DNA of 64,000 nucleotides from the NCBI GenBank assembly GCA_947069175.1, contig CAMTDV010000017.1:35845126-35909125 (forward strand), in the 5' to 3' direction. Below the pieces are notes generated by a model that saw only the letters and a program-made list of their open reading frames with translations, was not told where the DNA came from and did no database searches. Source of the stretch: Scalesia atractyloides. Taxonomy: Eukaryota; Streptophyta; Magnoliopsida; Asterales; Asteraceae. Position numbers and translations under genes: made by a program. Positions 10,548-21,755 of the stretch are shown one piece after another (position 1 is the stretch's first letter; each line of letters begins with the position of its first letter).

Positions 10548-13410
10548 TAAAGTCAAATACAAATAAATCTTAACATACAAATAAGTATTAACATGAGAAG
10601 TGAAGGAAAAAAAATTAAGTTTTTTTTCTATCTACTTAAAAATAATGTTTAGTTGCAAAATGTAAAAAAAAAACATGTATTTACTCTAGAGTAATCATGT
10701 GTAATTAATTACTCTAGAGTAAATACATATGTAACGCTTCACATTTTGTACTTTCTTTATTTAGAAAGTGTATTCGTAATTCTATTTATGAAAACTTGTA
10801 TCCTGTATCGCGTATGTCTTTCAATTTCAACTTTGTATTCCAATACTTTGATCGTAATGAAATTCCGCTTTTATACATACTTGTTATGCTTACAATTCAA
10901 CTTTTATACGCAGTTGATACTTATTGTACATACAAACATTCGTACATGCATTCTTGATACTCAATTTATACTAGTACACGTTTATCACAATCGAAAACAT
11001 GTTATAATTCAAGTTGTATGCATAAAATGATGAAAAATAAGAAGTTCATGGGTTAAATGCAATAAAACAAACTTGTTCTGGAAACCTGTGGCGCCGCGTC
11101 GCCCCCCCCCCCCCCTTATAGCCTACGTGTGACACCAAGGCCCCCGATCCGCAGAAAGTTGTATCCCAGCTGCGGGTTGGCCATATTTCCCACCTCCAAA
11201 ACTCACCAATCATCTTATAACTCTATTAGTACTCAAACCCTACTTCACCACTATAGAACCAAGCCTCCATACACTCATTTTCACTTTCCAAACTCATTCC
11301 CACTCTCAAAATACTCTCAACCTCCCTGGAAATCAGATTCAAGGCAGATTGTTCTAAGTGTTAAAGTGAGCACTTTACTTCATCTTCTTCATCTTTTCTT
11401 CACTCATTCTTCCTCTACAAAGCTTGGAACACCTCTAGAAGTGTTTTCAAAGGTTTTCCATGGAAAATCAAGGTGGAACATCACCATTTTGAGGTCCAAA
11501 CTTTCTGATTTGGATGAAGAACTCATAAACCTTTATAAACTTACATTTTTCACATACAAACTTGTGTTCTTTTTCCAGTAGTCAAGTCTATGATTAGTGA
11601 GCTTAACCAAGGTTGATTCATACAAATTCGGAGGTGATATTTTCCTCCAAACTTTCTGTTTTATATAATGGTTTTAAACCCACAAGTGTTGAAACCATCC
11701 AAGCTTGTTCTTGTGACAAGACTTGTGTTTTGGTAAGTGTGTGATTACTTGAAAGCCTTGGCTATCCTACTATCAATCCACCACCTCAATTGAGGATTTC
11801 ACCTTGCTATCCTAAGTGGCTTGCTAGACCTAAAGGTAACTTAATCCCGTTTAACCGCCGACACTTAGTTGACTCTTTCCATGTCGGAAGTGGAAACCTG
11901 GGTTGATGATTACTTGGCTACTTAGTATAGTAAGATATTTCTTTCTTATTCATGACCATCCGAATTATCCTTGTGATGATTTGTGTATTGGTGAATCATA
12001 CAAAGAGGTTAAATGGATGTTCATCATCCTACCTCCATGCTTGACTTATATGACATTCATGATATATATGTTAGACTTACTATGTATTATATTATATATA
12101 TATAACCTTATACATAACCAAACCCTTGATAATAATCGTTATGGTTACTTGTTAAGACAATAAGTTATATCATATAAGCCTTAAACACACTGTTACGATT
12201 CTAATGGGTATCTAACCCATGAAACCACATTCACCCATATGGGTTGTCATAGTGTCAAAACGGGTGTATTAAGACTAGATGATTACTTTCTCATATACAT
12301 TCTTTGCATACTTTAAATTCCGAATCCTCCGTTATCAACCAAATACTCACACTCCTACGTTTCTCGTGTAGGATAACTCGGTGTTCCATCCTCCAACCCT
12401 CCAACTTCCCACGGAATTTCCTAATACTCGAACCCATTTTCCGTTTTTACACTTTGGGTGCAACATGTTTAACTATACAAATCACGAATCACATTTAAAC
12501 TTGTTATAATCACACTCTATCCATTTAAACATGATACTTGTATTATTCTTGTTATCACATGCTATGTATACTTGTGTTCATATGCTCATTAACTTTGCTA
12601 GCCTCCCTTGACAATTATAGCGCTATAAGATTAACGCACCGCCCGTATTATTGTGGTATTGTGAAGTAAACTATTTTACACCTTGTCATTTCGGTGACAA
12701 TGGTAAGCACGATTGCATTAGACTTTGGTTTGACATATGTTTAGCACATGATAGTATGATAGAAAAAAATATGCAAATTGCCATGTTGGATATGAGACAA
12801 CTTTTCACTATTATACTATGTCATAAAACTTGTATGCTCGCCAATGCTTTTGTGTTGAACTATACTTTTAACATGTTGCAGGTTGATGATGTTGATTATG
12901 ACGAATCTGGTAGGGACGACACTAGAAACACATTTAGAAATATTAGATTTTGTTATGTCGTTATGTTAAACTTTGTTGTACTTTGATTTTCCAAATGTGG
13001 TACTTTATTTCCATGTATTGTATTCGACAATGATATTCTATGAAATGAAATTGGTTTTGAATTAAATATTGTCACAATAATGTTATGAAGTCTCTCGAGC
13101 AATTTATTTACTTCCGCTCCGATGATTTCGTCATCGGTTAGGGTGTGAAAAAAATTAAGATTTTTTTCTATCTACTTAAACATAATGTTTAGTTGCACAA
13201 ATGTAAAAAAGAACATGTATTTACTCTAGAGTAATTATGTTTAATTACTCAGAGTAACTAAATAATTACTCTACTTGTGTAAATACGTGAATTTTTTTAT
13301 TGATTTTGAAAATACGTGCTTGACAAGATGAGTTTTTTTTTTAAATTCTCTCCTTTATTTCTCATGTTAAGACCATTTGTATGTTAAAAGTCATTTATAC
13401 CGTACCTTAC
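10532..13410. mobile_element. (TA)n-flanked TIR element split by an LTR
   Basis: The left end (after GA repeats) reads AACATACAAATAAGTATTAACATGAGAA. The right end on the opposite strand reads AACATACAAATGGTCTTAACATGAGAA. They are inverted repeats bounded by TA tracts. A roughly 2.4-kb LTR sits inside (10730-13149). About 110 bp is present on both sides of that LTR in the same orientation. Confidence 0.65.
10730..13149 (+). repeat. Solo LTR, diverged Tekay-type
   Basis: It starts TGTAACGCTTCACATTTTG, matching the start of the Gypsy LTR at 34189 (TGTAACGCCTCGCTTTTTC), and ends CATCGGTTAGGGTGTGA, matching its end. Colinear similarity runs throughout, for example AAACTTTCTGTTTT, the GGCTATCCTAC block and the ACATGTTGCAGGTTGATG block. 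No PBS or pol follows it, so it is a solo LTR of a related, older family. The small ORFs inside are not genes. The C14 run at about 11102 lies in U3. Confidence 0.75.
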
Positions 13411-13424
13411 TATATATATGTATA

Positions 13425-13822
13425 GGATTCGATTCAAATAAGAACCACCACGAGTTGCGAGAACCGCGAAAACTGTTTGATCCTGGGCGAATTGGGCCAA
13501 ATTTTTTTTGCTCAAACGTAGATGAAAACATTATAAACACATCTATAAAAAAAGTAAAAAAAAAAATTGTCGAGGCGGTAGTTTTGATTGATGCAAGTTT
13601 TTTTACGCTTGGGCATAAATTTTAAAATTTAATTTTACGCCCAGGCTTAAATTTTTTTTGCATCTGTCAAAACTACCACCGCGACATTTTTTTTACTTTT
13701 TTTATAGATGTGTTTATAATATTTTCATCTACGTTTGTTCAAAAAGTTTTGGCCCAACTCGCCCCGGATAAAAAAAAAACTTGCGGTTCTGGCAACTTGT
13801 AATGGTTCTCATTTTATCCCAT

Positions 13823-13825
<3 letters not shown>
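13425..13825. mobile_element. Palindromic MITE in (TA)n, family B
   Basis: The left end GGATTCGATTCAAATAAGAACC and the reverse-complemented right end GGGATGGGATAAAATGAGAACC pair. The interior is nearly one palindrome with the centre at about 13630: TTGTCGAGGCGGTAGTTTTGA against its inverse, and AACGTAGATGAAAA against TTTTCATCTACGTTTG. It contains one inverted pair of the TTTTACGCC...TTAAATTTTT unit that is amplified in 54521-55921. Confidence 0.85.
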
Positions 13826-13879
<54 letters not shown>

Positions 13880-14195
13880 GGGTGGGTATCTAGAGAGAAC
13901 ACTGGTTTATTTGTGAACTGAATGAACAAATCCTGATCATTAATTTACATCACCAAATCGTATATACACTAGTGTATTTTCATCATCAAATCTTACCAAT
14001 GGTTTACACTTGTAACATCCGTCAAAAACGGATTTACCAAACCCGCTCCGTTTATTAACCGAACAATTAGTTAAAAATTTCGTTGCGAATTTAATGCCCA
14101 AAATAATTTTAAATGATACATAATTAATTTTTATATGGGAATATATAATTAGTTTTTGAAAAACTGTTAAAAATAAGAAAATAAAAATAATATGG

Positions 14196-14280
14196 CCCTG
14201 CCGGGTTTCGAACCCGGGTCAGTCAGCCGGTCAACAACAGACTTAACACTCAACTCTCCAACCACTGCGCCACTAGTGTT
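14196..14280 (-). other. tRNA-like sequence within the LTR
   Basis: The minus strand shows an A-box-like TGGCGCAGTGG followed about 50 bases later by a T-arm-like CCGGG TTCGAAA CCCGG with a perfect 5-bp stem. The flanking acceptor arms do not pair. It is therefore a tRNA-derived or tRNA-mimicking segment and not a functional tRNA gene. Confidence 0.6.
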
Positions 14281-14532
14281 TCTTGTTAACTATTAGACCC
14301 AATTAATTCATAACTTGTTTTCCGAATTCAAAAACCGGCGCCCAAATTTCAGTCGTCGGAAATCCCGACTAACTCGCCAATAATTTACGACTTCTTCAGT
14401 TATAACGTAAACGTTTAAACCTACATCGGTTATAACCGACGCCTGAGTCCGTGACACAAGCTATAACCGCCGGAAAACGTAATGACTTTGAATCAAGTCG
14501 GAAATCGGACCAAATTCATCGACGACTTGCCT

Positions 14533-14540
14533 TATAAATA
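14533..14540 (+). promoter_or_regulatory. TATA box of the solo LTR
   Basis: TATAAATA is followed by a C-rich, leader-like segment about 30 bases downstream, as expected at the U3/R boundary of a plant LTR. Confidence 0.5.
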
Positions 14541-14937
14541 CCTCCTCGAACCTCTGCAAGCTTTTTCGCTCAAAACCGCACCTTTACCCGACGTAATTAC
14601 ACTCGCCGGAAAACTTCTGCACATCGCCGGAAAACCGAACCCTTCACTTCTGAGCCTTACTGAACCCCCTGAGCTTATACCGAAGTCACCCACATCTTTT
14701 TCAAGCTTTCTGAAGACTCTCTGCTGCAAGACACACGACGCCGGAACCTGTTGCTGTCGCCGGAGTTCTGCCGGAGAAACAGAGGAGTCCAGTCGGTATA
14801 CTTTACGCCTAATTTCTCTTTCTTTTTATTTATATCTCACCTGTAATTAACTGAAAAACGTTAACGAACATGATTAAAAACTTCGAACCAGTCAGTCATC
14901 GTTCTGGTTAAAATCAACGAAGAAGACGAAGTTTCTG

Positions 14938-15600
14938 TAGTGTTTAAGTATAATTAAAATCAAGTTATAACTCGGGTTAGACACACAGTCCAGCGGTGGA
15001 CTGTGTGCACAATAATCACGTAAACGTCTCGAGTTCGAATCTTGTCCCACGCACGCTGCCTTAATAAAAATGTCTTTTTTTGTTAACCGAACCGGAGTCA
15101 CCGCTGGTATATGTTAAGTATAATAATAACCGGAATAATAACCAAGATAGACACACAGTCCAGCGGTGGACTGTGTGTATGTTTAAATCACAGGACACGA
15201 GTTCGAGTCCGGGCTACAGCACCGGCCCGGATAATTATTAAATTTTTTATTTATGACAGAAAGGGAAATGTTCAGTTTGTATATAAGTATAATAAAAATC
15301 GGTTTATATAACAAGTTAAACACACAGTCCAGCGGTGGACTGTGTGTTAACCTAAACCACAGGTCCCGGGTTCGAGACCTGTGGAGCGCACCGGTCCGAT
15401 TCAGTAAAATCTTTTTAGAAATAAATTGATTTTCGGATTAATCTAATTAATATATAAATATAATTAAAAACAGAAATATTTCGGGTTAGACACGTAGCTC
15501 AGTTGGTAGAGCTGCGTGCACGCGTACGGGAGGTCTCGGGTTCGAGCCTCACTCAGCGCACACTTACTCGCATACGAACCGGTCAAACAGTCAAGGTCAA
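14938..15600 (+). repeat. Four tandem 170-bp tRNA-like modules
   Basis: Equivalent hairpins start at 14981, 15151, 15320 and 15490, a period of 169-170 bp. Copies 1-3 have an 11-bp perfect stem (arm CACACAGTCCA, loop GCGG). Copy 4 has the canonical D-arm/A-box string TAGCTCAGTTGGTAGAGC. About 25 bases after each hairpin is a B-box-like GAGTTCGAA, GAGTTCGAG or GGGTTCGAG. An AT-rich linker (AAGTATAATAA type) separates modules. Full cloverleaf pairing fails, so these are modules resembling pol III internal promoters and not tRNA genes. Confidence 0.75.
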
Positions 15601-15991
15601 CGGTCAACGGGTCAAAAAAGTCAATTTTTTTAATTATTTTTATTTATTTATTTTAATTAAAAATCAATTAAAAATACTTAAAAATAACATTTTTAAGGTT
15701 AGAAAATAGCCTTAAACTCACAAAAATACACCCAACAATCCTTCTAAAATGGATTAATAAAATCCGTTTACTTACCGAACCATAATGCTATTTATCTAGG
15801 TTAATTTCACTCGTGGTTAAAACCACTTCGCGTGCATTCAACATCATCAACCGAACGCACCCACTGTGAGTGAATCTTACAACTCCCCTTTTTAATTACA
15901 TGTTTTGGGGTGTGTCATGTGTCACAAAATTATTAACTCGTTTATTTAAACTTGTGCCATACCATATCGTGATCTAAACTTAGATTGTTTA

Positions 15992-16273
15992 TATTGTTGT
16001 GATTATGTATTTCATTTTGTCAACTTATATGAAATTCATTCATTAAGCCCACCAGTTCCTCGTGGGAGACGAGTGAGCAACGCGTGCCTCAAAACCAATC
16101 CATTATTGTTCATGTGTGTATTATTGAGTTTATATTGTTGGTAGTTATGTCTTTCATATTATCATGGTTATGCAATTCATTCATTAGGCCCATCAGTTCC
16201 TCGTGAGAGACGAGTTGAGCAACGCGTGCCTCTAAACGATCCTTTATTGTTCATGTGTGTATTGTTTAATATT
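15992..16273 (+). repeat. 141-bp direct duplication
   Basis: Two adjacent copies share CATTCATTA(A/G)GCCCA, CAGTTCCTCGTG, GAGCAACGCGTGCCTC and TTCATGTGTGTATT at a spacing of 141 bp. They lie inside the solo LTR. Confidence 0.85.
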
Positions 16274-16724
16274 AAATTGATTTATGAATAAGTTTACATC
16301 TATTTTTACTCATGTGTGGTTGTGCACTTTATTTCATAATCAATTAAATAAACTTGTTCAAATGTTTTTCATAGGATTCACTCGCCAACTTTTTGTTGAT
16401 CCAAAAACCCTTTTACACATGATACAGGTGAACAGGATGAAGCAAGGAAAAGATAGGAAATGCCTTAGAAGAAAACAAAGAAGCTTAGATTGATGTTAGG
16501 TCATGATGTAATTATGGTTGTAAATTTCCTATTAAATTGTATTAATGAATATGAAACGTATAATAAATGTCATGAGCTTTGATGATAACCCAATCATGCC
16601 CCGGTCACCTTTTCCGCTGCGGGTCGGGGTGTGACAACACTTGTGTATTGATAATCAATGGCTAGTATTAGTTCACTAGTGTTCACATTCAAGAGGGTTG
16701 TTCACTAATGAACCTAACCCTAGC

Positions 16725-16771
<47 letters not shown>

Positions 16772-17143
16772 AGGGATAGAAAGAAAACCCACTTAAGTTA
16801 AGAAAACTCAAGAAAACCTTATGTAACAATTTTTTTTGTAAAAAAAATAGGGAAAGTAAGTTACATGTTAATGAACGTTTTGTAACATAAAAAAAAAGAG
16901 GCGAGTGGACCATTTTATAAAAAAAATTTAAAAATTCAGTTTTTTAGCATATATATATTTATATAAACACTGAATTTTAAAAAAAATATAAAAAAATCCC
17001 TTCGGCGCTTTTTGCTTTTGTTTTTTTTTGTTGCAAAACGTTTATTAACATGTAGTTTACATTCCCTATTTTTTACTATTTTTTTACATAAGGTTTTCTT
17101 AAATTTTCTTAACTTAAGTGGGTTTACTCTCTATAATTTCCCT
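16772..17143. mobile_element. Palindromic MITE in (TA)n, family A
   Basis: The left end GGGATAGAAAGAAAACCCAC and the reverse-complemented right end (GGGAAATTATAGAGAGTAAACCC) continue as ACTTAAGTTAAGAAAA in both arms, with AAGAAAACCTTA beyond. It is the same family as 5971-6292 and also TA-flanked. The core is AT-rich with no ORF. Confidence 0.8.
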
Positions 17144-17607
17144 ATATACATATAGGGGTAGGATTTAGAGAAAAACCCTATAAGTGTAAAAACGGTGAGA
17201 ACGCCCCTCATCCGTTAGATCAAATAATCAACGGATTAGATTGGCACGGTGGCGTTTTCGTAAATAACCTAACTTTATTACGTTGGCGCCCTTCATTAAG
17301 GGTAAAAGGGTCTTTTAACTTCGCTAACATAAAACACCAAACTCATTCGTAAAACGCCATACTAGTGTATAAAACGCCAGACACATGTATAAAACGCCAT
17401 TTTTTAAAAACACCATTGATAATTAATGGCGTTACATTGTTAAAGAGAAAAAAGCTGAACAAATAATAACTGAAAATTTATTACTACCATTATTATAAAA
17501 AAATCACGCCTAAACGACGTGCCAAACACAACATTATATAAAACGACGTTAACATCACTTCCATTGATCATAACGCTATTTTTACCAAAACGTCAAAAAA
17601 CGAACAA

Positions 17608-18187
17608 ATGGCAAACATTGTTGCTTGGAATTCAACACTAGAATCAATAAATTCGAAATCCTCTTTGACAACAGAAGAAGAGTGTTTGTGAAAATTGCTA
17701 GAGACATACTGAACTTGGATGAAGAAGTTCAAAGGGGATCCTAGCACTTAGCATTCCTCTTGATAACCTCTGTGACAAAACATAGACGGTTATAAGAGAA
17801 AAAACGAGAAAATTCGGTCCGTACCCTGCAAATCTAATTATGAATCCAATCATCTAATCTTGGCGTTATGATGAAAACTTAGACTTAGTAAGTGTTATAT
17901 GGGACAATGAGGAGCAGGAGACCTACATGATTGAAAACATCATGACCGAATAGAGACTAGTCTTCCTACAGGAGTTATGCAACGCAACATGTTTGAACCC
18001 ATACATGACCATAAAATTGGCGTTGTTGACTAACATGTTCATATGGAGGTGTCACAATCTTCAAGATGAAGAAAATGATGACAATGAAGATCTGGATAAG
18101 AATTTTGATGAAGAATCGAAAAAAGAAAAAGACGAGGGGAGCGATGGATACTTCTCAGACCAGATACCTCCTGACGAGGGGTTTTAG
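17608..18187 (+). pseudogene. Second MULE gene relic, acidic C-terminus, function unknown
   Basis: An ATG at 17608 opens a short frame (MANIVAWNSTLESIN). After a shift the frame from about 17646 reads NKFEILFDNRRRVFVKIARD and continues to 17743. A third frame, about 17795-18187, reads KFGPYPANLIMNPII, WRYDENLDLVSVIWDNEEQE and LVFLQELCNATCLNPYMT, and ends in a strongly acidic tail (DEENDDNEDLDKNFDEESKK...). Two in-frame stops interrupt that last frame. Codon-like continuity over almost 600 bp suggests a former protein of about 190 aa, convergent with the transposase. I do not recognise it. Position alone recalls accessory genes such as mudrB of MuDR, but no similarity is claimed. Confidence 0.5.
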
Positions 18188-18461
18188 TTTTTTTTTTGTT
18201 TTTTTGTAGAATGTCATTCTCAATGGGTTTTAATGAAAATAATTTATTTCACTACTTAGAATGAAAACGCCAAAATCCAAACTAAATAACTATAATAATT
18301 ACCTCTGATCACATATTTTATACAAAAGTTTCATAATTGTATAAAACAAAATGCAAGAGAATATTAATTTAATTGAGCAAGTCTAATATGTCTCAAAACG
18401 CCATGTTTTGTTTTAAACGCCATATTGGTTAAAATATATTTTCCCAACGTTTTAATCCAAA

Positions 18462-18735
18462 ACACCATACATACAAAAAGCCAAAGATTAATGAAGGGAC
18501 TGATGGCTTGCAGATTTAACAGATAAAGCTGAACAAATAGTAAAATAATGATGGACGTGCCATCTTTAGATAATTACATCTCATCACATATTATTAATTA
18601 AAATTGTGAAGGTCTAAAGGCCATACATACAAAACGCCAACACTTAATGAAGGGACTGATGGCTTGCAACTTTAACAGATAAAGTTGAACAAACAGTAAT
18701 GTAATGATGGTACATACCATCTTTATTACCTAAAT
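18462..18735. repeat. 156-bp direct repeat in the MULE
   Basis: CCATACATAC...TTAATGAAGGGACTGATGGC...TTTAACAGATAAAG...TGATGG recurs with a spacing of 156 bp (18465 and 18621). A related piece (AAAGCTGAACAAATAATAA) lies near 17449. Confidence 0.8.
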
Positions 18736-19169
18736 TTATTATATAGAAAATTATCGCTAAAACTACACGCCAAGAAAACACCTTATATAAACAACCTCAG
18801 GCACTTCAATTGATCACACCAAAAAACAAAAACACCATATTTACTAAAAACACATAGGGAAAACCTCGTTTCTTGGAGATTCAGTTTTATTCTTGATAAA
18901 GAAAGTTTCGCTGAATGGGGTGGACAACATTCTTAGGTCATTCTTAAAAATGATGATTAACAATGTTGTCCATCTCATTCAGTAAAATCTTATTCAGATA
19001 AGCTTCACCTTATTCATTCAAAAAATCACAGATGGCAACCCATAAATTATGTGTTCTAACATTCTCAAAGATTGTATGTGAAAAAAATAAAAACGCCAAA
19101 TGGTTGTATGTTGTGTATTCTAACATGCTAAAAAAGATTGAATAAGAAAAAGAAAAAAAAGCCAATCTA

Positions 19170-21755
19170 CTCTTCACTTGCTCGCGAAGAACGTGTCGTT
19201 CTTCTTTTAACTACAGGCATCGAGCATGTCGATGCGTAGTGTCCGAAAGCTTTACAATTCTTACACTGTCTTTCTTTCGCCCCGGACTTTGTTTTCTTTG
19301 TTTTTTCAATTGCTTCCTCCTGTTTTGATTTTAACCGCTTGCGAGATCCAGAACCTTTCGACTTATACCCAACAGGGACTCTAATCGGATATTTTTCGTT
19401 TTGATATTCCCTGTTATCTCAGCAAATCTATCCCTAGTAGTAGGGGAGGAGCAGCAATATGCATATCTTGAACTTTCTTCATATAAGATTGAACATGATC
19501 CTTAAATAAGGATAGCTCCTCTTTATGACCAGATAAACGGTTCAAAGTATGCTCCGTTGCAAAAACAATTTCTCGCATCTACTTTGCACATCGGGATCTA
19601 GCTCGGTTTGAATAAAATCACGACTCATTGAGAAATGTGAAGAGCAATTTGGCGAAGCATCTTTACGCCATCTATTCAAAATGTACTGTTTTGGAAATTC
19701 CCTAATAGCCAAACTTCTCAAAACATAAATATATGTTGGCATAGCAAACCAACCCGCTCAATACGCATACATGAGCACGTGCTGGTGTAATCGACTTGCG
19801 GTACATTACCTGTAAAAGCCAAAAAGACAAATAAATGTATAAAACGCCGTACAAAAAAACCGCCATGGTGAAAAAATATAAATAAACGCCATACTTAGAA
19901 AAAATTATTACTTACCTCAAATAAGGATGTACAAGGCTGCTGGAAATCATTTATGTAGAACTTAACAAACCCATCGGCCTGCTCTTAATACCGTTGATTT
20001 ATACACTCTCCAATCCCAATTAGCTCAGCTTGTATGTCACAAAAAATAGTTTTTGTGTATATATCAAAAGCTTGGCTCTCCAACACTTTATAAGTACTTT
20101 TCAACTGGGGACGTTTTTAGCGAGATTCATGATCATTTTACCAGTGCGTGTGACGCTGTCCGTCTATTACAGTTTCCTAATGAGTCATGAACTCAACAAG
20201 AATAGATTTTCAATTGTACACTTGGCCAAAAAAATGGTTATCACTCTTCGACCTCGATGCTGTACGCACAAGGCCCGACAAATCCTTCATTCTAATGTAT
20301 ACAGGAATCCAAGAATCCATAAGATCAAAAATATCAGAAAGCCAATCATTATCCTCTAAACTGAACTCTTTAATAACCTCTTCCCATCCTGTTTCAAACT
20401 CTTCAGGTGTAAGAATATCCGTCCACACAACGCCACAAATACGTTCTTTGAAATTTGTTGAATTGCATAGCCTAACACCAACCTATATAAAATACGAAAA
20501 CCCCATTAAAATAAAATACTACATGATAAATAACTAAAAATATAATACACTTAACATAGAACACCATATATCTTAAAACAACAAATACATGAGAATAATA
20601 AGATCAACCTTTAGAGACAGTTTATGAATCACGTGCCACATGCATAACCGATGCCTCGGTTCAACAAATACATCAGAAATAGCCTTCTTCATTGCTGGAT
20701 CCTAATCAGTGACGACAACTTTCGGTTGAGAACCAACAGCTTTTAGAAAAACTCTCAACAACCATATATACGTTCAGTCGTATCTGACGCCAATAATGCA
20801 GCACCAAATGTAACATTACAATGATGATTGTCTATACCAATGAATGGTACAAAGACCATAGAGTATCTGCATATAAAAACGCCATTGATAAATAAACCGG
20901 TACAAAACACCATTGAATTCTATCATTGAAAAACGCTAAACACACACAAAAAAATAAATGAAATAGTAAATATTACTTGTTCGAACGATACGTGGCGTCA
21001 CACGAAATCACATCACCAAACACGTGGTAATTACGTTTGCATTGATCATCACACCAAAAAAGTCCCTTCAAATAATTAACATCGTCTGTGAAGTAATCAT
21101 ACAAGAAATTAGGCTGGGACTGTTTTTTTTCATGCAAATGTCTCATAACCATCTCAGCATCGTATTGATATAAACAAGTTAATTTCCCTTTTGTAGTTCT
21201 TAAAATCAACTTTACTTGCACCACGTCTTTAAAACCACCAAAACAAGTCTTCATAACATTAAACGCCTTGGTCCCAAATTCAACAAAAACATGCTTTGTA
21301 TAACATGCTTCTGGAGCTGAGTAAGGTGTCGTTCAGACGAAAGAAAATGCGTATCAGGCTGTACAACGAGAACATGGTTGTGCTCCTCAACAAACTTATA
21401 GACCTTCCATGATCCAGACTTAAATATTACACATAATTGTGCTCCACAATCAGTCCTCTTGGAAAAATTGGATCGCACATTCCTTTCCTTTTGATTGGGG
21501 TCCAACGTATCAACCTTCTTGTCCTTATACACCCCAGCTCCCGAACACATGTAATACTTAATATGTGTTTCTCCTTTGGCGTTTACCTTTATAGTCCATC
21601 TCCTAACAGAAAAACCACAATCCTCCGCATACATAACATACATTGAATAACAATAATCGAGGCTTGGGAATATTATGTCTGTTTTTGGCTTTATCTCTTC
21701 ACTAATGTCAGGAATGATAAACGAAAAACCAGTTCTCGAAGAAACACCCTCGTCT
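19170..21755 (-). pseudogene. FAR1/FHY3-like MULE transposase relic
   Basis: Domains appear in family order across shifted frames. The FAR1 DNA-binding domain lies at about 21755-21251 (SMYVMYAEDCGFSVRRW, with Cys residues and a final EHNHVL, a WRKY-GCM1-type zinc site). The MULE transposase core follows at about 21254-20600, with Asp in VISCDATYRSNK and VVVTD-x-DPAMKKAISD, then LCMWHVIHKL. A helical segment follows at 20428-20210 (TPEEFETGWEEVIKEF). A damaged SWIM zinc finger is at about 19790-19680 (CSCM..., then FPKQYILNRWRKDA); its second Cys and His are lost. A C-terminal zinc knuckle at about 19290-19200 reads CKNCKAFGHYASTC. A stop replaces the residue before DPAMKK, and several frameshifts are visible. 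In life it would cut and rejoin element ends in the nucleus. Confidence 0.85.

Larger units (their letters stand above)
14011..16636 (+). repeat. Solo LTR with 5-bp target duplication
   Basis: It begins TGTAACATCCGTC, ends GGTCGGGGTGTGACA and is bordered on both sides by ACACT (14006-14010 and 16637-16641). That is a canonical LTR insertion footprint without internal region, 2626 bp long. A TATA box lies at 14533. The downstream half holds the tandem tRNA-like modules (14938-15600) and a 141-bp duplication (15992-16273). The 122-aa ORF at 14482-14850 spans the predicted transcription start and resembles no protein I know. Confidence 0.85.
13877..16722. mobile_element. (TA)n-flanked TIR element split by a solo LTR
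   Basis: The outer ends are GGGGTGGGTATCTAGAGAGAAC (left) and, on the opposite strand, GGCTAGGGTTAGGTTCATTAG (right); GTGAAC blocks lie just inside both. TA tracts flank it. The element is family-C-like and is interrupted at the duplicated pentamer ACACT by the LTR at 14011-16636. Confidence 0.65.

Noticed and set aside
14482..14850. 122-aa ORF in the solo LTR
   Set aside because: It begins upstream of the LTR TATA box and has no recognisable domain.
15487..15560. Functional tRNA gene in the fourth LTR module
   Set aside because: The A box is perfect, but the T stem has mismatches and the acceptor arms do not pair.
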